Positions 6,057 to 14,793 of a stretch of DNA of 20,234 nt are shown one piece after another. Source of the DNA: a virus; IMG/VR virus record IMGVR_UViG_3300010296_002787, positions 1 to 20,234 of that record. The stretch is one strand, 5' to 3'. Position 1 is the first letter of the stretch. Each line of letters opens with the position of its first letter. Made by a program: the position numbers and the translations under genes. The notes under the pieces are model-generated. The model saw only the letters and a list, made by a program, of their open reading frames with translations. It was not told the DNA's origin and ran no database searches.

Positions 6057-7616
6057 ATGGCATTACAGCTACGTCGTGGAACTAATGCAGAAAGAGCGAC
6101 AGAAACGTTTGCAGCGGGCGAACTTGTCTATACAACAGATACAAAACAACTTTATATCGGTGACGGCTCTACAGTCGGCGGTATACTAGTATCAAACAGT
6201 GTTGCAAGCTCTCCAGCAAATCTTACACAAAATTTAAATTTAAATGGATTTAATATTTCAGGAACAGGAAATATTACAGCAACCGCATTTGTCGGTGACG
6301 GTAGCGGACTAACAAATCTACCAGATACGGGCGGATCTGGAACTGGAGTTATCGAAGGCCAAGAGTATGCTATTGACATCCAAGGTAGTGTTAGAGGTGA
6401 TGACACAACTTTAATTGTTGATAGTGCATTAGGCAGAGTAAGTGCAGATCTATACGGCGATGGTAGTAATATTACTAACATTACACTAGACCAATTATCA
6501 GATGTTGATACAACAGGTATTTTTACAAACGCTATACTAAAATGGGATGGCGCAGCTTGGGCAATAGCCAACGACGAAACAGGCGGTGGCGGTGGAGGTT
6601 CAGGTATCCTTGAAGGCCAAACATATGATATTAGTATTACAGGTGATGTTGTAGCAGATGATTCATCTATAATAGTTGACACATTCAACAAAACATTTAG
6701 AGGCTCATTAGACGGTGAACTTCGCGGTAGTGTATTTGCAGAAAGTTCGACGTTATTGGTAGATGCAATAAACAGCGTAATTGTTGGTGATGTTGATTCG
6801 CCTTCAGTAACTGCTGAACTAATAACAGTAGAAGACCAAACTAATCCTCAAATTGATGTTAAAAAATCATCCACTGGAGATATGAGCTCCTATACAGGTT
6901 TGTTAGGTGAAATTTTATTTAAAACTAGAGGCAGTGATGGTGATAAAAGCTATGGAATTATACAAGGATATACAAGTGGTATTATTATTGGAACTAATGA
7001 TAATGGCGTAAACTTTCCTGCAGAGACATTAAACACCATAGGCAAAACTGGAGTTGCATTGGGTGGAATTAATCCTGCAGCAAGATTAGATGTTAGAGGC
7101 AATGCTATCATACTTGAAGAAGTAAAAATTGGTTCATTTACAACTGCTGAGCGCGATGCTTTGACAGCAGCAAACGGTATGTTATTATACAATGCAGATA
7201 CTAATGAGTTCCAAGCATATGAAAACGGCGGCTGGACTGCAATGATCTCTGACTTAGGTAATATTACATTTGCTGGTAGTGTAATTGATACTAGTGATAG
7301 TAGTGGAATCACAGTAACACCAGCTGTCACACTGAGCAGTGATTTAACAGTAGAAAACAATTTAACAGTAACAGGCAGTGTTACAGCAGATAAATTCATA
7401 TCCACTGGCACTGAAACACCTGAAATTAGCGCAAGTGCTAACTTAAACTTAACAGCAGGAAATGCTGTTGTGGTAACAAGTTCACCACTACGTATGGCAA
7501 GTTTTACTACAACAGAAAGAAACGCATTAGCAGCCCAAAATGGCGACATTATATACAATACAACGGATAACAAATTCCAAGGTTATGAAAACGGTGCATG
7601 GGCTAACTTAATCTAA
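6057..7616 (+). CDS. Tail-fibre/adhesin-like virion protein with Mtd-type N-terminus
   Basis: A 519-residue virion-type protein. The first 45 residues (LQLRRGTNAERATETFAAGE, then ...YTTDTKQLYIGDGST) match the N-terminal module of major tropism determinant-like and other phage fibre proteins. Two internal copies of a segment (about 98-134 and 184-220; G-I/V-x-EGQ-x-Y...VDS/VDT) are joined by a six-Gly linker. NPAARLDVRGNA near 340-350 is a fibre motif. Two copies of a module (about 360-396 and 482-519; FTT-x-ER-x-AL...YENG-x-W) close it. Expected role: host attachment or baseplate/tail decoration. Late promoter and hairpin precede it. Confidence 0.8.
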   Translation: MALQLRRGTNAERATETFAAGELVYTTDTKQLYIGDGSTVGGILVSNSVASSPANLTQNLNLNGFNISGTGNITATAFVGDGSGLTNLPDTGGSGTGVIEGQEYAIDIQGSVRGDDTTLIVDSALGRVSADLYGDGSNITNITLDQLSDVDTTGIFTNAILKWDGAAWAIANDETGGGGGGSGILEGQTYDISITGDVVADDSSIIVDTFNKTFRGSLDGELRGSVFAESSTLLVDAINSVIVGDVDSPSVTAELITVEDQTNPQIDVKKSSTGDMSSYTGLLGEILFKTRGSDGDKSYGIIQGYTSGIIIGTNDNGVNFPAETLNTIGKTGVALGGINPAARLDVRGNAIILEEVKIGSFTTAERDALTAANGMLLYNADTNEFQAYENGGWTAMISDLGNITFAGSVIDTSDSSGITVTPAVTLSSDLTVENNLTVTGSVTADKFISTGTETPEISASANLNLTAGNAVVVTSSPLRMASFTTTERNALAAQNGDIIYNTTDNKFQGYENGAWANLI

Positions 7617-7626
7617 GGGGGCTTAA

Positions 7627-10536
7627 ATGAGCGAAAAAGAATATATTGTCACACTCAAGGCAGGTGTTGACTACGATGCATTCAATGCAGAAATGATTGC
7701 AAACACGGGTGCAGGAGATATTCCTAATCGCACAGTTGCAGTAGCAAACGCAAGACCATTGAGTCAGCGTAACACACATTACAGTTTGACTGACGAAGAA
7801 GCTGTTGCGTTACGTAATGACAGTAGAGTTGTAGATGTTCAAATTCCACCAGAACTTAGAGACGATATTGAAATCGGCTTTAATGCTTATCAAAGTGGTG
7901 TATGGACACGAGACACAGTTACACAGCAATCAAATTTAAATTGGGGTAATCTTCGTTGCACAAAAGTAAATGATCCATGGAATGGAAATACACTTACTGA
8001 TATCAGCGACAACTACAAATACACTCTAACAGGTAAAGGTGTAGATGTTGTAATTCAAGACAGTGGTATACAACCAACTCATTGGCAGTTTACAAATATT
8101 AATTACGATCCAAATAATATGTACAACAAAGGTCCACTGACATCTGATAATACAAACGGAGCAGTTTTTGACAGATCTATACAAGTAAAAGGTGTTAAAA
8201 TTGTTTTAGCTGGAGCAGTTGGTGGAGCAACCACAGTTCCTGATGAATGGGGCAATAAAGTTGCGCAGATGTATAATTGGTTCCTTGATCCAACAGCAGC
8301 AAATGTTTCACCGCCAATCCAAGAAAAGTTTATACTTACACTTAGAGGTGATGCTGAAGTTAGCTGGCACCAAGGCAAACAAACAGCACAACGTGTTGGC
8401 TACGGCGGCGGTGATTCATATGATCCAAACTGGTTAACAGACGACGGAGCAGCACAGTATGCCGGTTATGTTAACTTTTTAGATAGTCATGAGATGAATG
8501 ATATGGTATGGTATCAAAACAGCAGTGGCACGCCAGGAACTGGTGACATTGATGCTCAAGAAGTTATCGAACACATATTTCATACACTACACATGCACGG
8601 ACTGCCAGCGCAAGACTTAAAATTGTATGCTTACTTAGCAGCTGATTGGCAAAGTGGCGAGCTATTCGCAGCAATGGAAGAAGCATTTGACGCAAGCAAA
8701 TGGGATCCATCAGGTTATCAAAGTCCAGCAAATGCTTGGAAAACTGACTCAGACGCATTTGAAGTAGCAGCAAAAGAATACTTGTATCTACTAAACTTTT
8801 GTATGTTTGATTATTCAAGTTTATGGGATGGCGGTAGTCTTGCTCCTGAATGGACAGACGATGTTAGAACACCAGCACAAATTGAATCAACACTTCCGTT
8901 AGGTTATGCGTTATTTAAAAAGTATATCGAACCATGTATTGCTAAAGTTTCTAAAAGAGCTATACAGAGTTTATTCCGTGACGGAGACACAGGCAATCCA
9001 TTTGATGCAGGACACTCAGGATATTCACCAGATGTACTAAGCAGAGTGCAACAAATAGATTGGTACGCTCACAGTGGTATAAGCGGCACACAAAGCGCCA
9101 ATCACTATAGAGACTATAACGGACACGGATCACACTGTGCTGGCACCGTAGCAGGTCGCACATTGGGCTGGGCACGTGAAGCAAACATATATTCTGTAAA
9201 AGTTAATGGCTTAGAAGGTTCAGGCGATAGTGGAACTGGTATCAGTATAACAAATTGCTTTGATGTTATCAAAGGCTGGCACAACAACAAGCCATTAGAC
9301 CCTAAGACTGGATTTAAGCGTCCTACAGTGGTCAATGCTAGTTGGGGATATAGCGGAACTAGATCAGGAACATTAACCGGCGGTGTTTATAATGGACAAA
9401 GTTGGAGCACAGGAGCAGGTCAACCTTGGCCAGATACTGAAGCAAGTCATTTGGAATATGCAGGCATTCACGGAAAGTATTACTCATTAGGCCTTTCAAG
9501 ACGCATTAACGTAAGAGTTGCAAGCGTTGATGCAGACTTACAAGAATGTATAGATGCTGGTGTTATTTTCTGTATTGCAGCAGGAAACAGCTATTACTAC
9601 ATCGATAGTGCAACTGGACCAAATTGGAACGACACTGCGAATTTTGGTTTAGGGCAGGAAAATATTTTTAGAGGTAGTTCTCCATATGATACAGAAGCAT
9701 TTATGGTAGGAAACATTGATAATACTTACTACTTAGGTAAAGAACAAAAAGCAGAATCAAGTTGTTTTGGCCCAGGTGTAGATATAAATGCACCTGGGAC
9801 GTATATTATGAGTTGTGCAAGTAGTGACAAAAGCGGAGCATGTGATTTAACCGATGGCACTGACAGTAGTGTTACTACTGTTAACGACCCAGGGTCAAAT
9901 AGCGCAAGTGATCCTTTAATGAAAATATCAGGCACAAGTATGGCTTCACCACAGGTTGCTGGCATGGTTGCTTGTATACTACAAGCAAATCCTGGAATGA
10001 CTCCTGCACAAATGAAAACATATATCCACAACAATAGTTTACAAGATTTGCTTTGGGAAGATACAAATCACACCATAGTAGCAGATACATTTACAGCTTC
10101 TACCACTGTTGCTAATGGCACAACTGATTATACTTTTACAGCTGGCACAGATAGGATTGGTGCTGTCAGCGGAAACGATCCAACTATTACTATCTATCAA
10201 GGTGACACTATTGAAATTACAAATAGTATAGGCGCTCATCCTTTATATATTAAAACTGTCTCAGGTGTTGCAGATACAGCCAACCAAGTAACAACACCAG
10301 CAGCAACAGGACAAGGTGCTACAAATGGCACTGTTAGTTGGACACCTGCACTTCCAGGAAGATTTTACTATCAGTGTAGTTCTCATGCAGACATGTGGGG
10401 TCAGATAGAAGTATTACCAAGAGTAGATTGGAATAATACTGACAACATAGGAGACGGTCCTAATAGGTATCTTTATTCACCATTGTTTAGCACAGGTGAT
10501 AATATACAGTATAAAGGTCCTATTTCAAGAACTTAA
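7627..10536 (+). CDS. Subtilisin-like (S8) serine protease with an inserted domain and C-terminal cupredoxin-like domain
   Basis: A 969-residue protein, far longer than ordinary subtilases. Residues 1-75 look like a propeptide or attachment module. The catalytic triad is D145 (VVIQDSG), H500 (GHGSHCAGTVAG) and S771 (SGTSMASP), with the oxyanion Asn at 654 (IAAGNS). Some 300 extra residues (about 160-460) separate Asp and His. They include EHIFHTLHMHG (315-325). Residues 815-932 resemble a blue-copper fold with H871, C917, H920 and M923 (C-x2-H-x2-M, amicyanin spacing). It follows the adhesin-like gene by ten bases with an AAGGGGG site, so it is probably virion-borne. No signal peptide is seen. 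Confidence 0.85.
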   Translation: MSEKEYIVTLKAGVDYDAFNAEMIANTGAGDIPNRTVAVANARPLSQRNTHYSLTDEEAVALRNDSRVVDVQIPPELRDDIEIGFNAYQSGVWTRDTVTQQSNLNWGNLRCTKVNDPWNGNTLTDISDNYKYTLTGKGVDVVIQDSGIQPTHWQFTNINYDPNNMYNKGPLTSDNTNGAVFDRSIQVKGVKIVLAGAVGGATTVPDEWGNKVAQMYNWFLDPTAANVSPPIQEKFILTLRGDAEVSWHQGKQTAQRVGYGGGDSYDPNWLTDDGAAQYAGYVNFLDSHEMNDMVWYQNSSGTPGTGDIDAQEVIEHIFHTLHMHGLPAQDLKLYAYLAADWQSGELFAAMEEAFDASKWDPSGYQSPANAWKTDSDAFEVAAKEYLYLLNFCMFDYSSLWDGGSLAPEWTDDVRTPAQIESTLPLGYALFKKYIEPCIAKVSKRAIQSLFRDGDTGNPFDAGHSGYSPDVLSRVQQIDWYAHSGISGTQSANHYRDYNGHGSHCAGTVAGRTLGWAREANIYSVKVNGLEGSGDSGTGISITNCFDVIKGWHNNKPLDPKTGFKRPTVVNASWGYSGTRSGTLTGGVYNGQSWSTGAGQPWPDTEASHLEYAGIHGKYYSLGLSRRINVRVASVDADLQECIDAGVIFCIAAGNSYYYIDSATGPNWNDTANFGLGQENIFRGSSPYDTEAFMVGNIDNTYYLGKEQKAESSCFGPGVDINAPGTYIMSCASSDKSGACDLTDGTDSSVTTVNDPGSNSASDPLMKISGTSMASPQVAGMVACILQANPGMTPAQMKTYIHNNSLQDLLWEDTNHTIVADTFTASTTVANGTTDYTFTAGTDRIGAVSGNDPTITIYQGDTIEITNSIGAHPLYIKTVSGVADTANQVTTPAATGQGATNGTVSWTPALPGRFYYQCSSHADMWGQIEVLPRVDWNNTDNIGDGPNRYLYSPLFSTGDNIQYKGPISRT

Positions 10537-11441
10537 ATTTGGTTTGCGTTAGCGATAAAGTTTTTAAAATTACTAATTCTAAATGTAATTCTATGTAAAA
10601 CCCTTTTTGCAAGTATTTTAGGATCGTCTTGTGTGCGTTTATGCAATGTAAGTAATTGATCCATTAAAACAATATCTCCTGGGTGCCACCAATGCTCATA
10701 AATGTATTTGTCTTGGAAAAGATGATCTTTTAATTTTTGTTTTAGTGTTTCGTCTTTACTTACTATGTCACATCTATTATTGGTATAAAAGTATAATCCT
10801 TCTACACCAGCAGCATTTTTTTGTTTTAGCCACATTTTATATGTAGTATTTTCTTGTGCTTTTTGAGCAAAGTGTTTGTATTCAGGAGCACCCTTTGCCC
10901 AAACATCAGGACGATATTCGTATATTGCATAAACATCTTCTATTTGCTCTTTTAGTTCAGACGATAAGTCATTGTAGGCTAAATTTGTATTCAAAAATAG
11001 TGTGCTTGTATTTTCACAATGTTCTACACCTTGCAATGCAACGCCATCGGCTCTATCTAAACCATTCAAATTGGCATGCCAATCAAGTGTGCCTGAGCCA
11101 AAAATACCTGTGTGTTTATTGTTAATCTTTTTACCTGTAACCCGCTGGACAGGATAATTTGCCATATCTGTGCAAGTCATAGGATCAATAAATCTATCCC
11201 AAGTATCTACATCATTACCGTATTGATCCCATTTCATTTGTGACCAGTTAGATACACTACCGCTCATTAAGTGAATTAATTTAGTAAAACTGCCAGGACA
11301 TTGTTTTTGATCTTTAAACACAACTACCAAACGCTCTTTAAGTATTTGAAATAGTTCGTCAGCTTGTGACTTATCTATATTTGTAATATCTATATCACTT
11401 ACTTCTACTGCTACACCATTTTTTATTTCTTTAATTTGCAT
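10533..11441 (-). CDS. TauD/TfdA-like 2OG-Fe(II) oxygenase homologue with altered metal motif
   Basis: A 302-residue protein with the TauD layout: N-terminal EVSDIDIT...LKERLVVVFKDQ, first metal motif at 119-124, PGDIVLMDQLLTLH ending at H267, and R280/R284 in KRVLHRITFR. TauD enzymes use Fe(II), 2-oxoglutarate and oxygen to hydroxylate small substrates. Here the motif reads WHAN (H122, N124) instead of WHxD/E, so one carboxylate metal ligand is replaced by Asn. Activity may be altered or lost. ATG at 11441 follows AAGGA; it overlaps its upstream neighbour by 11 bases and meets the protease gene tail to tail with a four-base overlap. Confidence 0.78.
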   Translation of the reverse strand: MQIKEIKNGVAVEVSDIDITNIDKSQADELFQILKERLVVVFKDQKQCPGSFTKLIHLMSGSVSNWSQMKWDQYGNDVDTWDRFIDPMTCTDMANYPVQRVTGKKINNKHTGIFGSGTLDWHANLNGLDRADGVALQGVEHCENTSTLFLNTNLAYNDLSSELKEQIEDVYAIYEYRPDVWAKGAPEYKHFAQKAQENTTYKMWLKQKNAAGVEGLYFYTNNRCDIVSKDETLKQKLKDHLFQDKYIYEHWWHPGDIVLMDQLLTLHKRTQDDPKILAKRVLHRITFRISNFKNFIANANQI

Positions 11442-11976
11442 TTGTCAAATCCTTATATATACCTAAGTCTTCAAACATTACATCATGCACAGCAATTCTA
11501 AACAATAATCTATCTTTTGTAGGCTCTGCTACACCATGAGATACTTGTGTATTAAGTATGGTTAATGTTTGATATGTAAGCTCAAATTTTTCATTGTCTT
11601 TTTCGCATACTACGGGTCCTGTATTTTCACTTAATGGTAGTAAAAAAGCAACTTTGCTCATACCATCTACATGCATAGGCATACTGCCGCCTGCTTTAGT
11701 AAGAAAAAAATCAGCACGAAAATCTTTTGTATGAACTCCAAAATCTTTAAACAATTTCATAACAAACTTTTTAAGTTTCATATCATAATTGCTAACATGT
11801 TTAATGTAATGATAGACCATTTCTCTGCCATACATAGTTTCTTGATATTCTTCGTGTTCAGCATAAAGTTTATTTGTATCTACCCATTCTGTGTCATCCA
11901 TATAAGGCTTAAAGAAATCAATATCTCCTTTTATATCTGTTGTAATTACAAATGGATCTATTAATTCACAGTTCAT
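11431..11976 (-). CDS. 2OG-Fe(II) oxygenase-like protein
   Basis: A 181-residue single-domain protein with the double-stranded beta-helix signature: H102-x-D104 (MPMHVDG), distal H147 (QVSHGVAEP) and R156 (KDRLLFRI) for 2-oxoglutarate. The N-terminal PFVITTDIKGDIDFFKPYMDD pattern is common in phage members. ATG at 11976 is preferred over an upstream TTG because GGAG sits at good distance, and it gives an ATGA overlap with the preceding stop. Expected chemistry is hydroxylation of an unknown substrate. Small phage members of this family are common in marine phages. Confidence 0.8.
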   Translation of the reverse strand: MNCELIDPFVITTDIKGDIDFFKPYMDDTEWVDTNKLYAEHEEYQETMYGREMVYHYIKHVSNYDMKLKKFVMKLFKDFGVHTKDFRADFFLTKAGGSMPMHVDGMSKVAFLLPLSENTGPVVCEKDNEKFELTYQTLTILNTQVSHGVAEPTKDRLLFRIAVHDVMFEDLGIYKDLTNAN

Positions 11977-12605
11977 TTTGTTCTCCAATGTTTCCAAAAA
12001 TCTTTAGTATCTTTTTTATTTAAATTTGCTACAGCAATAGAGTGCCAACATTGAGAATTATGAGGATCGGGTGCAATCAAATAAGGACCTTCCGATAACT
12101 CCCATCTATACATAGTAGCACTATTGACTGCATCTATAAATTTTTTAAAAAATGCGCTTGTTCTTAGTTCTCTAGATATAAAACAATTATCATAACCTAA
12201 TCTTTTGGCCATTTCGAGTTGCTGTTCTATAATATTAAATGTAGTAGGTCTCAAAATTTCTCTTGTAAAATTAATCCTTAATTTTTGGCTATCTTGATAG
12301 TATCTTGTAAGTATTCTAACATCATTTTCTCTATAAAAATCTCTTGTATAACCAGCACTAAATCCAACAATGTTTTTATCTTGTTTGAGGCATGTAACAA
12401 ACGGATAATCAAAAAAATCAATATCAACATAATTTTTTATTAATCTATGATTGTCTTTTACTTGCAAAGATTTTGTATAGGTGTTTAATTCTTCTGTTAA
12501 ATTAGGATATAATTTAGGTATAAAAGTTGTAACTTCTGCTGGTCTAGTATCAAAAGTAGTAGGACTAGATGAATAAAACAGATTGTGTGCTGTTTCACTA
12601 AACAT
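11973..12605 (-). CDS. Hypothetical protein, possibly GNAT-like acyltransferase
   Basis: A 210-residue protein. ATG at 12605 is chosen over the ATG at 12623 because GAGGA lies six to seven bases before it. No family is firmly recognised. The middle section (KNIVGFSAGYTRDFYRENDV, then RILTRYY) followed by helix EQQLEMAKRLGYDNCFISRE and an aromatic C-terminal section has the strand-helix rhythm of GNAT acetyltransferases, though no clear acetyl-CoA loop (R/Q-x-x-G-x-G/A) is visible. The C-terminus is Trp/Asn-rich. Overlapping gene ends place it within the oxygenase/hydrolase run. Confidence 0.6.
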   Translation of the reverse strand: MFSETAHNLFYSSSPTTFDTRPAEVTTFIPKLYPNLTEELNTYTKSLQVKDNHRLIKNYVDIDFFDYPFVTCLKQDKNIVGFSAGYTRDFYRENDVRILTRYYQDSQKLRINFTREILRPTTFNIIEQQLEMAKRLGYDNCFISRELRTSAFFKKFIDAVNSATMYRWELSEGPYLIAPDPHNSQCWHSIAVANLNKKDTKDFWKHWRTK

Positions 12606-13317
12606 ATAAATCCTCTTGTCCATTAAGTGAAATAACTAAATGTATTCTGCCTTCTGAACCGTTATTTTCTGCCCAATGAGTCATTCCAGTGTTTAAAAAA
12701 TATACACTACCGTCAGCTGGCATATGCATTTTTTGCACTCCGTCTTTGTTTTTTACACAAAGGAATGCATTTTTGTTTGTAACAATAGGTATATGCACAC
12801 GTATGCTGTATGTAGTGTTATAGTCTATATGGGGCTTAATGCTATGTCCAGGCGCCATATAAGCGAAGCGTGTGCGTGTTACAGGCGCTTTAAACGTGTC
12901 TAGTATATGATTCCAATAACCAGTGCATATATCCTTGCGCTTGGTATATCTACGTTCATCCATTACAGGATTATAACTAGGATCATCAGGATTAGTGCTT
13001 TTCCTATATGTAGTAATTCCCGTATCTTGTTCAAGTTTTCTTTCTGGTCTATCACCTTCAAACTCTGTTAAACTTAATTGCCTATAGAACTGGCTGCCTT
13101 TAGTAACATCTTCATTACTGTCTGCAAACTTTTTTAAATGGTCAAGTTTGGTGCTACTGTTATAAAAGTCGCCGTATGCACTATCAGGATTGCTTGCATT
13201 TAGATCATCATATAAATTAATATTTTCAAACTTTTTGAATTCTCTTAAAATCTTTTCTATATCAAACTTGTATGATAAAACTTTAAAAGCAGGTAATTGT
13301 TTCCTATCTAATAGCAT
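12598..13317 (-). CDS. AspH-like 2OG-Fe(II) oxygenase
   Basis: A 239-residue protein. The C-terminal half has the aspartyl/asparaginyl hydroxylase-like pattern: GHSIKPHIDYNTTYSIRVHIPI with H163 and D165, YFLNTGMTHWAENNG with H214, and GRIHLVISL with R224. The N-terminal half (1-140) is charged and specific to this protein. ATG at 13317 follows AAGGA at nine bases; the TTG six bases earlier is too close to it. It overlaps the paralogous SGNH gene upstream by 14 bases. Possible substrates are an amino-acid side chain or a glycan/lipid moiety. Confidence 0.82.
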   Translation of the reverse strand: MLLDRKQLPAFKVLSYKFDIEKILREFKKFENINLYDDLNASNPDSAYGDFYNSSTKLDHLKKFADSNEDVTKGSQFYRQLSLTEFEGDRPERKLEQDTGITTYRKSTNPDDPSYNPVMDERRYTKRKDICTGYWNHILDTFKAPVTRTRFAYMAPGHSIKPHIDYNTTYSIRVHIPIVTNKNAFLCVKNKDGVQKMHMPADGSVYFLNTGMTHWAENNGSEGRIHLVISLNGQEDLYV

Positions 13318-14047
13318 TTGCAATATTCCTTGCGATTACACTGTTAACATTAACATTAGGATGTAATCCATCTCTTGAAAGATTTTCGGGGCTATGACCA
13401 AATACTTGATAGAATGGCAAATTTAAAAAATCAGCAACTTGTTCATGCCACGCCCATTCAAAAAGATTTGCATCCTTTAAAAGTGTTCGTAATGTAATTG
13501 TATTATAAAAATGTTTGTGTGTCAATCTCTTTTCTACTTTCATCCATTCGTTATACAAAGAATAGCTTTCAGGAGCAAAACTGTCATTTTCTTCTAACCA
13601 CGGACCTAAGTTTCCAGTTGATCCAATAGGATCCCAAATACGAGGCATACTCGGATGGCATAATACAACGTCTTTGACTGGCACACTCCGCAGTAATGAA
13701 CAAACTACTGCAATAAGAAATTCACTACTAGCACCTGGCACAGACATATTAACAACTTTTTTGCCAAGAATACTTTCTAATTGTTTTGGCACACAATGTT
13801 CATTTGGTCCTGCTAATCCAAATGTTGCACTATCTCCCAAGCATATAATACAATTATCCCAGTCTATTTTTTCCCAGGCTTCTTCTCTATAACCATCTTT
13901 ATTTCCAACATAAAAGATAGGCACACCAGTGTCAACCCAATCTCCATCAATAGCTTTCCAGTTTTTAGCGTTGTCATGAGGAGTGTCATTTAAAATATAT
14001 TTTGCCTTGCCAGGTGGACAAACTCCAAACGGTAAATCTTTAAGCAT
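13304..14047 (-). CDS. SGNH/GDSL hydrolase-like protein, paralogue A
   Basis: A 247-residue protein with block I GDS (S73 in LGDSATFGLAG), an oxyanion-type PGASSE near 104-109, a TGNLG segment and D226-x-x-H229 (RDGLHPN). These fit a Ser-His-Asp esterase or acyl/acetyl-transferring hydrolase. It aligns along its length with the neighbour at 14793, sharing YVGNKDGYRE, NCII, GDSA, PGASSE and TGNLG, with catalytic residues at identical positions. Its ATG shares a base with the neighbour's stop (TAATG). No signal peptide is seen, so it should act in the cytoplasm or on virions. Confidence 0.82.
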   Translation of the reverse strand: MLKDLPFGVCPPGKAKYILNDTPHDNAKNWKAIDGDWVDTGVPIFYVGNKDGYREEAWEKIDWDNCIICLGDSATFGLAGPNEHCVPKQLESILGKKVVNMSVPGASSEFLIAVVCSLLRSVPVKDVVLCHPSMPRIWDPIGSTGNLGPWLEENDSFAPESYSLYNEWMKVEKRLTHKHFYNTITLRTLLKDANLFEWAWHEQVADFLNLPFYQVFGHSPENLSRDGLHPNVNVNSVIARNIANAIR

Positions 14048-14793
14048 TATATATTAAGCCTATCTAGCAAACAGTCGGCTATAACATTATTAACTGTTAG
14101 ATTAGAATGCCACCCGTCTCTTGCCATTTTATCAGCTTCTTGATACAAATATTTATAATACTGTATATCAAAATGTTCCTGCATATGTTCTTCCCATGTC
14201 CATTCCACCATATTAGCACTTCGCAACAGCGTTCTTATAGTGCGCAAATTTTCAGTGGCTTTGTGTATTTGACGTTGAGGCAATGACATGAATTCCTTGA
14301 AATAAGCGTGTTGTCTTTCGCTATAAGGATCGCCGGGTGTAAGCCATAAACCTAAATTTCCAGTGCAACCAACAGGATCCCACATCCTAGACCAACTTGG
14401 ATGATTCACAATTATATGCTTTATATCAATTTTATTCATAAGGCTACAAACAATACTGATCATAAGTTCGCTAGATGCACCTGGAATACACATGTTTACA
14501 CATTCAATACCTGTTGCTTTTTCGATTAATTTGGGTATTGTATGATTTAATGGAATGCCAAGTCCATAAGAAGCACTATCACCAATATAGATTATACAAT
14601 TATTCCAATTTATCTTGTGCCATTCTTTTTCTCTATAGCCGTCTTTGTTGCCAACATACGATATTTCTTCTTGTGGTGCTTGCCATGATCCTGGTATTTT
14701 ATCCCAACGTATTAGATTTTGCTTTGGATCATCGCTAAAAAGGTAAGTGCTTTTTGTTGATGGAGTATGACCAAATGGCATATTTTCAAACAT
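14047..14793 (-). CDS. SGNH/GDSL hydrolase-like protein, paralogue B
   Basis: A 248-residue protein with S73 in IGDSASYGLG, PGASSE near 104-109, HPSWSRMWDP, TGNLGLWL and D226-x-x-H229 (RDGWHSN). The 60 residues before the GDS block are shared with paralogue A and are unusual, since most SGNH proteins begin close to the block. AAGGAG precedes the ATG. Two adjacent diverged copies suggest tandem duplication followed by specialisation, for example for different acyl groups. The real substrate is unknown; glycan or lipid acyl esters are the usual ones. Confidence 0.82.
   Translation of the reverse strand: MFENMPFGHTPSTKSTYLFSDDPKQNLIRWDKIPGSWQAPQEEISYVGNKDGYREKEWHKINWNNCIIYIGDSASYGLGIPLNHTIPKLIEKATGIECVNMCIPGASSELMISIVCSLMNKIDIKHIIVNHPSWSRMWDPVGCTGNLGLWLTPGDPYSERQHAYFKEFMSLPQRQIHKATENLRTIRTLLRSANMVEWTWEEHMQEHFDIQYYKYLYQEADKMARDGWHSNLTVNNVIADCLLDRLNI
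14150..14157 (-). promoter_or_regulatory. Possible internal late promoter, TATAAATA
   Basis: An exact T4 late octamer on the minus strand within the 3' end of paralogue B, about 100 bases before the start of paralogue A. It encodes Tyr-Lys-Tyr in the overlapping gene, so it may be chance in AT-rich coding sequence. Confidence 0.25.

Noticed and set aside
6152-6691. 179-residue minus-strand open frame with Pro runs
   Set aside because: The Pro runs are the complement of Gly linker codons of the real plus-strand gene; no independent coding evidence.
6950-7573. 207-residue minus-strand open frame opposite the adhesin-like gene
   Set aside because: Composition mirrors the opposite strand of a repetitive Thr/Ala/Val-rich gene, with no ribosome binding site or recognisable motif.
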